DNA from: Dehalococcoidales bacterium
GTDB lineage: Bacteria; Chloroflexota; Dehalococcoidia; E44-bin15
Assembly: GCA_012974295.1 (NCBI GenBank)
Contig: JAAXQM010000248.1
Location: 1 to 6,972, forward strand
DNA: 6,972 bases
Reading direction: 5' to 3'
Part shown: positions 6,361-6,972 of the stretch, one piece after another
Position numbering within the stretch: position 1 is the stretch's first letter
Layout of the letters: each line of letters opens with the position of its first letter
Made by a program: the position numbers and the translations under genes
Notes under the pieces: model-generated
Told to the model about the DNA's origin: nothing
What the model saw: the letters and a program-made list of their open reading frames with translations, nothing else
Database searches by the model: none

Positions 6361-6413
6361 GATCACAAAATCGTGAGCATGCTTTATATAGCTAGGGTGC
6401 TATTTAGGTAAGC

Positions 6414-6453
6414 TTCATAGGTATGTGTTGTGTATGTAGAACACAACTATGAA
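6414..6453. other. Imperfect stem-loop in the spacer upstream of the ABC genes
   Basis: GTTGTGT (6427-6433) and ACACAAC (6441-6447) pair over 7 bp with a 7-nt loop. TTCATA (6414-6419) pairs with TATGAA (6448-6453), leaving a 7-nt bulge on one side. No T tract follows, so it is not a terminator. It could be an RNA structure or a palindromic binding site. The rest of 6361-6497 holds only small hairpins, for example GGTGGG/CCCACC at 6466-6482. Confidence 0.35.
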
Positions 6454-6497
6454 TCTGGTACTTAAGGTGGGATTACCCCACCATAGTGCACGACTCG

Positions 6498-6590
6498 CTA
6501 TGTAAACTGGATAATAAGCACCACAACAATTATAATCAGTGCTATTGCCAATCTAACCTTCCAAGGAACCCCGAGCATCCGCATTAACAT
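6498..6590 (-). CDS. Small single-pass membrane protein, 30 residues
   Basis: A short ORF from the ATG at 6590 to a TAG at 6500-6498. It starts with three closely spaced Met codons and a basic patch (MLMRML, then WKVR), followed by an unbroken hydrophobic helix, VRLAIALIIIVVVLIIQF (about 12-29). That is the layout expected of a single-span inner-membrane microprotein with the N terminus inside. A GGGGTGATGAG stretch just upstream may act as ribosome site, and a plausible extended -10 promoter (6624-6652) lies about 30 bp before the start. I do not recognise a family and assign no function. It sits upstream of the ABC exporter genes on the same strand, about 310 bp away with a separate promoter, so a link is only possible. 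A chance hydrophobic ORF cannot be excluded at this length. Confidence 0.5.
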   Translation of the reverse strand: MLMRMLGVPWKVRLAIALIIIVVVLIIQFT

Positions 6591-6623
6591 AATCTCATCA
6601 CCCCATCATTATCAGGTACATAT

Positions 6624-6652
6624 ACTATACCAGCGATAGCAGTGTCTGGGAA
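6624..6652 (-). promoter_or_regulatory. Extended -10 promoter of the 30-residue ORF
   Basis: The minus strand has TTCCCA (6652-6647), a 17-bp spacer and TATAGT (6629-6624), with TGG directly before the -10 box forming an extended -10 motif. The predicted start near 6617 leaves a leader of about 27 nt to the ATG at 6590. Confidence 0.45.
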
Positions 6653-6678
6653 GCATTAGACAATGTGAGAGTAATGCT
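6652..6678. repeat. Perfect 7-bp inverted repeat abutting the small-ORF promoter
   Basis: AGCATTA (6652-6658) and TAATGCT (6672-6678) are exact inverse copies separated by 13 bp. The left arm touches the predicted -35 box of the 30-residue ORF, so it could be an operator for a dimeric regulator. A short inverted repeat of this size can also arise by chance. Confidence 0.3.
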
Positions 6679-6775
6679 AAACGGCCTTTTTTAAACCGCC
6701 GTGGGCCATGTATGCAAAGGTAGTGGTGCTAGCAGCTTGGCAACTCTATTCGATATAGGATAGTGACACCATTAG

Positions 6776-6893
6776 AGAATGCTGAAATAGTCTTAATCAA
6801 CCCACTGTATCCCCCAGTTTTGGGGAATTTCAAAGCTGGGGGACACCCCTATACCCCCGGCAGGAAGTATCCTGCACTTTTTTTTGGCATTCT
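6776..6893 (+). repeat. Intergenic repeat copy 5 (full length, right end of window)
   Basis: A 118-bp full-length copy. The left end AGAATGCTGAAATAG (6776-6790) pairs with the inverse of 6879-6893 at 11 of 15 positions, and the outermost eight bases (GAGAATGC/GCATTCTC, counting 6775 and 6894) are perfect. It contains CCCCCAGTTTTGGGG, GGGGG-ACA-CCCC and the GCAGGA/TCCTGC hairpin (about 6860-6875) followed by eight T after CAC. There is no ORF and no clear target duplication. (Numbered 5 for consistency with the comparison; there are four copies in the window: 1, 3, 4 and 5.). Confidence 0.85.
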
Positions 6894-6894
6894 C

Positions 6895-6972
6895 CTTTAA
6901 TAAGTCTGGGATAGGTATCGCCCTGATGCTATATTATATAACTCTCTGTTAATTTGACGAAGTCCTCTATGG
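6895..6972. other. Right-edge sequence, possibly the 3' end of a minus-strand gene
   Basis: Two minus-strand frames are open from the window edge: one of 13 codons ending at TAG (6931-6929), reading IEDFVKLTESYII, and one of 24 codons ending at TAA nearer the repeat. Either could be the C terminus of a gene beyond the window. The stretch is too short to decide, and it may be non-coding. Confidence 0.2.

Noticed and set aside
6680..6715. ACGGC/GCCGT hairpin with an internal T run, and a 10-codon ATG frame on the minus strand (MAHGGLKKAV)
   Set aside because: The T run is in the loop rather than after the stem, so it is not a terminator; the mini-ORF is too short and has no supporting ribosome site.
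1328..6893. The four repeats as a CRISPR array
   Set aside because: Spacing is kilobases and irregular, units are about 119 bp with terminal inverted repeats, and no spacers or cas genes are present.

Overview
The window comes from a bacterial chromosome of intermediate GC content. Every gene I can support lies on the minus strand. Read in transcription order (right to left), they are: a 30-codon membrane-protein ORF; an ABC exporter pair (ATPase, then a damaged ABC-2 permease); polA (DNA polymerase I); mutM/fpg (formamidopyrimidine-DNA glycosylase); a probable structured non-coding RNA; and the 5' end of a Rossmann-fold DUF2520-type gene that runs off the left edge. The polA-mutM adjacency also occurs in other phyla (for example Bacillus), so it does not identify the host. 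Overall protein character and repeat style suggest Chloroflexota (Dehalococcoidia-like), but this is a low-confidence impression, not a demonstration.

Region by region: 1-140 is the partial DUF2520-type gene. 141-467 is non-coding and holds a promoter, a chain of hairpins and a strong minus-strand intrinsic terminator, which together look like a self-contained small RNA of about 150 nt. 468-1283 is mutM. 1284-1485 is a spacer almost filled by a repeat copy. 1486-4191 is polA, with a good promoter so close to its ATG that the mRNA should be nearly leaderless. 4192-4323 holds that promoter and a shortened repeat copy. 4324-6190 is the ABC exporter pair, with its own promoter at 6213-6241. 6191-6972 is mostly non-coding, with two more repeat copies, several stem-loops and the 30-codon ORF with its own promoter.

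Three things stand out. First, a family of about 119-bp intergenic repeats with terminal inverted repeats is present in four copies, all in the same orientation, including one internally deleted and one decayed copy. Second, at the ATPase-permease junction, the DNA just after the ATPase LEDV motif encodes the end of the permease's first membrane helix in another frame. A deletion has apparently removed the ATPase tail, the intergenic gap and the permease start. Third, there is the promoter-hairpins-terminator unit between mutM and the DUF2520-type gene.

Functionally, polA and mutM form a base-excision-repair pair: MutM removes oxidised purines and Pol I fills the gap. The ABC pair would be a drug or lipid-type exporter if still active. 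No mobile-element transposase, CRISPR array, tRNA or rRNA was seen.
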